Origin: Casuarius casuarius
Taxonomy: Eukaryota; Chordata; Aves; Casuariiformes; Casuariidae
NCBI GenBank assembly: GCA_003342895.1
Contig: PTFA01000276.1
Coordinates: 948,549-1,012,548, forward strand
Direction of reading: 5' to 3'
Length of the DNA: 64,000 nt
Below the pieces are notes generated by a model that had not been told where the DNA came from, ran no database searches, and saw only the letters and a list, made by a program, of their open reading frames with translations. Position numbers and translations under genes: made by a program. This document shows positions 63,601 to 64,000 of the stretch, one piece after another. The first letter of the stretch is position 1; the number at the start of each line of letters is the position of its first letter.

Positions 63601-63641
63601 AATGTGATGAAGACAAAGATGAAAGGGAGGCACCACCTCGG
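21483..63641 (+). CDS. ERBIN: ERBIN (Erbin, LAP-family LRR/PDZ scaffold), 5' part: 14 coding exons, codons 1-476, incomplete at 3' end
   Basis: Join of 21483-21671, 25726-25843, 38499-38577, 39418-39507, 49013-49069, 53838-53901, 55719-55793, 57122-57266, 57741-57813, 58876-59005, 59409-59524, 60636-60705, 61513-61612 and 63520-63641. The total is 1428 bases, exactly 476 codons with no internal stop. The protein opens [20 protein letters not shown] and agrees almost residue for residue with Erbin of other vertebrates as I remember it. It has 17 leucine-rich repeats of about 23 residues (consensus LxxLxLxxNxLxxLP, residues about 23-402), then an acidic linker ending [11 protein letters not shown]. 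Known for the family: LAP proteins (Erbin, Scribble, Densin-180, Lano) are basolateral scaffolds. The LRR region directs membrane targeting and binds SUR8/SHOC2-RAS-RAF components, and the C-terminal PDZ binds ERBB2, p0071 and delta-catenin. The PDZ and roughly two thirds of the protein lie past the window. Gene identity is very secure; species is inferred. Confidence 0.98.
24249..24261. repeat. Poly-C run, 13 bases
   Basis: Homopolymer flanked by A-rich sequence on the left and a C/T-rich stretch on the right. Confidence 0.85.
25376..25386. repeat. Poly-C run, 11 bases
   Basis: Homopolymer preceded by a T-rich stretch, about 340 bp upstream of coding exon 2. Confidence 0.85.
25726..25843 (+). 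CDS. ERBIN: ERBIN coding exon 2, codons 64-103
   Basis: The acceptor is TTTCAATAG|CAA and the donor AATG|GTAAGT. It reads [17 protein letters not shown] and on to ELDVSKN, completing LRR2, all of LRR3 and the first half of LRR4. It ends one base into codon 103 (Gly). The exon is too short and ATG-poor to stand out as an isolated ORF; it is recognised from protein similarity and phase. Confidence 0.97.
28796..28827. repeat. Perfect 16-bp tandem duplication
   Basis: CAGAAATTTATCAAGA occurs twice head to tail with no mismatch, a small recent-looking duplication inside the 12.7-kb intron. Confidence 0.85.
33163..33259. repeat. Cluster of short perfect inverted repeats (hairpins)
   Basis: CAACTCTGC (33163-33171) and GCAGAGTTG (33177-33185) form a 9-bp stem with a 5-base loop. 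ATCTCATG (33240-33247) and CATGAGAT (33252-33259) form an 8-bp stem with a 4-base loop. A weaker CAGCT/AGCTG pair lies between them. Function is unknown. Confidence 0.7.
35097..35117. repeat. Poly-A run, about 21 bases
   Basis: Uninterrupted A tract within the 12.7-kb intron. No retroposed body recognised upstream. Confidence 0.85.
38309..38347. repeat. (GT)n followed by poly-T (20 bases)
   Basis: A short GTGTGTGTGTGT block is followed by T at 38328-38347. It lies about 150 bp before the acceptor of coding exon 3 and is too far upstream to be its pyrimidine tract. Confidence 0.85.
38499..38577 (+). CDS. ERBIN: ERBIN coding exon 3, codons 103-129
   Basis: The acceptor TTTTACAG|GC follows a T-rich tract, and the donor is TCAAA|GTAAGT. 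It encodes [12 protein letters not shown] and then the LRR5 core [13 protein letters not shown]. The first two bases complete Gly103, and the exon ends two bases into Lys129. It follows the longest intron in the window, 12.7 kb. Confidence 0.96.
38578..39417 (+). other. ERBIN intron between coding exons 3 and 4 (840 bp)
   Basis: Phase-2 intron. The last 47 bases are an imperfect tandem repeat that serves as the pyrimidine tract. Nothing else recognised. Confidence 0.92.
39371..39417 (+). repeat. Imperfect ACTTTATTTCTAT tandem repeat forming the 3' splice site of coding exon 4
   Basis: The TACTTTATTTCTA motif recurs about three times in 47 bases and runs directly into TATATAG at the acceptor. 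The repeat therefore supplies the polypyrimidine tract and may contain the branch point. Confidence 0.85.
39418..39507 (+). CDS. ERBIN: ERBIN coding exon 4, codons 129-159
   Basis: Encodes [20 protein letters not shown] and on to PANFG (LRR5 tail and LRR6). The acceptor CTATATAG|A lacks the usual C before AG, and its upstream tract is an imperfect tandem repeat (see the repeat at 39371-39417). The donor is GGCAG|GTAAGC. The exon ends two bases into Arg159. Frame continuity with both neighbours confirms the borders. Confidence 0.96.
41476..41515. repeat. 23-bp spaced direct duplication
   Basis: TAGGATGCAGACCATCT at 41476-41492 is repeated exactly at 41499-41515, a small tandem duplication inside the 9.5-kb intron. 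Confidence 0.85.
42780..43721 (-). mobile_element. Degenerate CR1-like LINE fragment (reverse transcriptase region), antisense to ERBIN
   Basis: On the - strand an open stretch of 130 codons (43721 down to 43329) follows the block order of a CR1/L3-type non-LTR reverse transcriptase. It has a KELAHLI-like helix (residues 15-21), a DW pair (34-35), QRRGKK (48-53), [10 protein letters not shown] (61-70), LLKERI (73-78), HGF (89-91) and a decayed [12 protein letters not shown] block (119-130) in place of the usual QGSVLGPLLFNIF. In another frame just beyond, at about 43270-43287, lies LADTT, which I read as the remains of the catalytic F/YADD box. The spacing between HGF and the RPILG block is far too short, so the segment with the first catalytic aspartate is gone. 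Sequence down to about 42780 also resembles the rest of such elements, more loosely. It is long dead. Clade (CR1 versus L3 or L2) is inferred from memory. Confidence 0.72.
45870..46195. repeat. AT-rich, self-complementary microsatellite island (about 325 bp)
   Basis: Long TA/ATT/TATA runs with almost no G or C inside. Both ends carry the same pieces: TTTTTAGATATTA with a TTAGTGTGTG(TG)n(TA)n block at the left edge and again at the right edge. The body is rich in TATATTA/TAATATA inverted copies able to fold as cruciforms. Confidence 0.92.
49013..49069 (+). CDS. ERBIN: ERBIN coding exon 5, codons 159-178 (57-base microexon-like)
   Basis: The smallest exon of the set. It runs from CTGTTACAG|A to CCAAA|GTAAGT and encodes [18 protein letters not shown], the conserved half of LRR7. 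It is placed by frame (57 bases, entering and leaving at the same phase) and by exact fit to the Erbin repeat pattern. Because its length is divisible by three, skipping it would delete 19 residues without a frameshift. Confidence 0.95.
49070..53837 (+). other. ERBIN intron between coding exons 5 and 6 (4768 bp)
   Basis: Phase-2 intron. An AT-rich minisatellite built on TTTTACTAATAAT begins about 53 bp after the donor (49123-49196). No gene or transposon recognised. Confidence 0.9.
49123..49196. repeat. AT-rich minisatellite (TTTTACTAATAAT-like units)
   Basis: Several imperfect copies of AATATTTTACTAAT follow one another shortly after the donor of coding exon 5. Confidence 0.85.
53838..53901 (+). 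CDS. ERBIN: ERBIN coding exon 6, codons 178-199
   Basis: The acceptor is CCTTTGCAG|A and the donor GAAGTG|GTGAGT. It encodes [20 protein letters not shown] plus Val199, giving the LRR7 tail and LRR8. It ends in phase 0. Read-through into the intron stops 10 codons later. Confidence 0.96.
53902..55718 (+). other. ERBIN intron between coding exons 6 and 7 (1817 bp)
   Basis: Phase-0 intron, donor GTGAGT, acceptor TTTTACAG. Nothing beyond AT-rich intron sequence recognised. Confidence 0.92.
55719..55793 (+). CDS. ERBIN: ERBIN coding exon 7, codons 200-224
   Basis: Runs from TTTTACAG|CCT to CCAGGG|GTAAGT and encodes [20 protein letters not shown] and on to TLIPG (LRR8 tail, LRR9). It is 75 bases, phase 0 at both ends, so it can be skipped in frame with loss of one repeat-sized unit. 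Human Erbin has Ala-Asn where this protein has Gly-Asn in WMDGN, as I recall it. Confidence 0.96.
55794..57121 (+). other. ERBIN intron between coding exons 7 and 8 (1328 bp)
   Basis: Phase-0 intron with a strong donor GTAAGT and a long T/TA-rich acceptor tract (about 57088-57119). No other feature seen. Confidence 0.92.
57122..57266 (+). CDS. ERBIN: ERBIN coding exon 8, codons 225-273
   Basis: The acceptor is CCTTTTAG|TTC behind a long T-rich tract. Encodes [20 protein letters not shown] and on through [15 protein letters not shown], giving LRR10 and LRR11. It ends one base into Gly273. The donor G|GTTTGT has T at +3, which is weak. The border is still forced because the next exon begins GT and completes the Gly codon in frame. 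Confidence 0.96.
57267..57740 (+). other. ERBIN intron between coding exons 8 and 9 (474 bp), weak donor
   Basis: Phase-1 intron. The donor GTTTGT departs from GTRAGT at +3 and +4. A back-to-back A run and T run lie at about 57497-57521, able to pair as a hairpin. Confidence 0.9.
57741..57813 (+). CDS. ERBIN: ERBIN coding exon 9, codons 273-297
   Basis: Acceptor TACCACAG|GT, donor GGAGG|GTAAGT. Encodes [20 protein letters not shown] and SIG, i.e. LRR12. It ends two bases into Gly297. The 474-bp intron before it is one of the two shortest in the window. Confidence 0.96.
57814..58875 (+). other. ERBIN intron between coding exons 9 and 10 (1062 bp)
   Basis: Phase-2 intron, donor GTAAGT, acceptor TTGTTCAG. 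AT-rich; nothing else recognised. Confidence 0.92.
58876..59005 (+). CDS. ERBIN: ERBIN coding exon 10, codons 297-340
   Basis: Acceptor TTGTTCAG|G, donor CCAGAG|GTATGT. Encodes [20 protein letters not shown] and on through [16 protein letters not shown], giving LRR13 and LRR14. Ends in phase 0. It differs from human Erbin as I recall it at several LRR surface positions (EVD for ELD, HNFLT for HNYLQ), ordinary divergence. Confidence 0.96.
59006..59408 (+). other. ERBIN intron between coding exons 10 and 11 (403 bp, shortest)
   Basis: Phase-0 intron. It ends in an unbroken T run of about 17 bases directly before CAG. Nothing else seen. Confidence 0.92.
59409..59524 (+). CDS. ERBIN: ERBIN coding exon 11, codons 341-379
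   Basis: The acceptor follows a run of about 17 T ending CAG at 59408. Encodes [20 protein letters not shown] and on through [12 protein letters not shown], giving LRR15 and LRR16. Ends two bases into Arg379 at the weak donor AATAG|GTTTGC. The following exon starts with A, making AGA (Arg), so the border is well supported despite the poor donor. Confidence 0.95.
59525..60635 (+). other. ERBIN intron between coding exons 11 and 12 (1111 bp), weak donor
   Basis: Phase-2 intron with a weak donor GTTTGC. Read-through into the intron stays open for about 20 codons before a stop. No other feature recognised. Confidence 0.9.
60636..60705 (+). CDS. ERBIN: ERBIN coding exon 12, codons 379-402
   Basis: Acceptor ATTGCAG|A, donor AATCAG|GTGATT. 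Encodes [20 protein letters not shown] and DNQ, the LRR16 tail and the last repeat, LRR17. Ends in phase 0. It closes the LRR solenoid. Confidence 0.96.
60706..61512 (+). other. ERBIN intron between coding exons 12 and 13 (807 bp)
   Basis: Phase-0 intron with donor GTGATT followed by a T run of about 13. Acceptor TTCTTCAG. Nothing else recognised. Confidence 0.92.
61513..61612 (+). CDS. ERBIN: ERBIN coding exon 13, codons 403-436
   Basis: Acceptor TTCTTCAG|TCT, donor GATG|GTAAGA. Encodes [20 protein letters not shown] and then [13 protein letters not shown], the start of the LAP-specific region just after the LRRs. The TNYMFPQQP block is strongly conserved in Erbin and its relatives. Ends one base into Val436. 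Confidence 0.97.
61613..63519 (+). other. ERBIN intron between coding exons 13 and 14 (1907 bp)
   Basis: Phase-1 intron. Contains a G homopolymer (62043-62058), one N (62616) and an ACACAYGTGTAC-type alternating stretch with near-palindromes (about 63155-63195). No gene recognised. Confidence 0.92.
62043..62058. repeat. Poly-G run, 16 bases
   Basis: Uninterrupted G tract in the intron after coding exon 13. It is G-rich on the transcribed RNA strand and may have an uncertain true length. Confidence 0.85.
63520..63641 (+). CDS. ERBIN: ERBIN coding exon 14, codons 436-476 (last exon in window)
   Basis: Acceptor TTTAATTTAG|TT, donor CCTCGG|GTTAGT. Encodes [20 protein letters not shown] and on to the acidic stretch [14 protein letters not shown]. 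This is linker after the LRRs in the LAP-specific region. Ends in phase 0. The next known Erbin segment (EGNLKRYPTP in mammals) is not found in the remaining 359 bases, so the next exon lies outside the window. Confidence 0.97.
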
Positions 63642-64000
63642 GTTAGTACTGAATCCTTGGTGCTTCCCTGCCTCTTCTTCCCCCTATCCTTTTCTTCACT
63701 CTGGCTGTGGATTTCACTCTGCTGAAAAATCAAGTCTTCAGTTATTAGTTTGAGTATCTAAGAGGGTTGGTTAATCTCCCCCCGCTTTTTTCTTTGGCCA
63801 GATTGTTAAAAATGGAGCACAAGGGAAAAAGCTGGTGGAAGGCAATGTTAGAATATTGTACTGATGGTGCTGGGGGAGAGGCAATAGTGGGAAATGATTA
63901 CTCCTGTTTTCCAAAGAGTTTTCCAAAGAGTTTTCCAAAGAGTTTTCCAAAGAGTTTTCCAAAGAGTTTTCCAAAGAGTTTTCCAAAGAGTTTTCCAAAG
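63642..64000 (+). other. ERBIN intron after coding exon 14, 5' end only
   Basis: Begins with donor GTTAGT. The visible 359 bases hold no further Erbin coding sequence and end inside a perfect 12-bp tandem array (63907 onward). Confidence 0.9.
63907..64000. repeat. Perfect 12-bp tandem array, cut by the window end
   Basis: TTTTCCAAAGAG is repeated 7.8 times over 94 bases with no mismatch. The full array length is unknown. A Leu-Glu-Asn-Ser reading on the other strand arises only because 12 is divisible by three. Confidence 0.97.

Noticed and set aside
63771..63998. Minus-strand ORF with a repeated Leu-Glu-Asn-Ser motif
   Set aside because: Direct consequence of a 12-bp DNA tandem repeat whose unit is divisible by three; no evidence of translation.
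1..64000. CRISPR arrays, toxin-antitoxin systems, phage genes or other bacterial systems
   Set aside because: The window is spliced vertebrate DNA. The tandem repeats present are microsatellites and minisatellites without spacer structure.

Overview
This window is eukaryotic nuclear DNA, almost certainly vertebrate and most likely avian. It carries the first 14 coding exons of one gene on the + strand, ERBIN (ERBB2IP, the ERBB2-interacting LAP protein). Every exon has AG/GT borders. The splice phases chain without a break from the ATG at 21483 to codon 476 at 63641, and the conceptual protein matches the N-terminal third of vertebrate Erbin. No bacterial-type operon, rRNA, tRNA, CRISPR or phage feature is present. 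Almost all other open frames are chance ORFs in AT-rich intron.

Layout. Positions 1-21473 are non-coding and end in a good splice acceptor 9 bases before the ATG, so this stretch is read as the 3' part of a large first intron. The 5' exon(s), promoter and CpG island lie upstream of the window. Positions 21474-63641 hold the 14 coding exons, with introns from 403 to 12,655 bp. From 63642 the next intron begins and runs off the end inside a perfect 12-bp tandem array.

The product so far has a short basic N-terminus with Cys14 and Cys16 (reported palmitoylation sites in Erbin), 17 leucine-rich repeats (residues about 23-402) and the start of the acidic linker specific to LAP proteins. The long middle region and the C-terminal PDZ domain lie beyond the window. 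In known vertebrates Erbin sits at the basolateral membrane, binds ERBB2 through its PDZ domain, and restrains RAS-RAF signalling.

The non-genic DNA is poor in recognisable interspersed repeats, with no Alu, L1 or B1 seen. Two old CR1-like LINE remnants are recognisable. One at about 42780-43721 is antisense to ERBIN and still shows a decayed reverse transcriptase. One at about 9165-9345 resembles the terminal part of the same kind of element. Together with the low repeat load, this favours a bird or other sauropsid over a mammal. Microsatellites, homopolymers and short tandem duplications are common. The most notable are a roughly 200-bp alternating purine-pyrimidine tract ending about 100 bp before the first coding exon, an AT palindromic island at 45870-46195, and a tandem repeat that forms the 3' splice-site tract of coding exon 4. 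Four single N bases mark unresolved draft sequence.

I found no evidence of a novel biological system. The findings are structural oddities of introns, splice sites and repeats. All identifications rest on reading and memory, with no database search.
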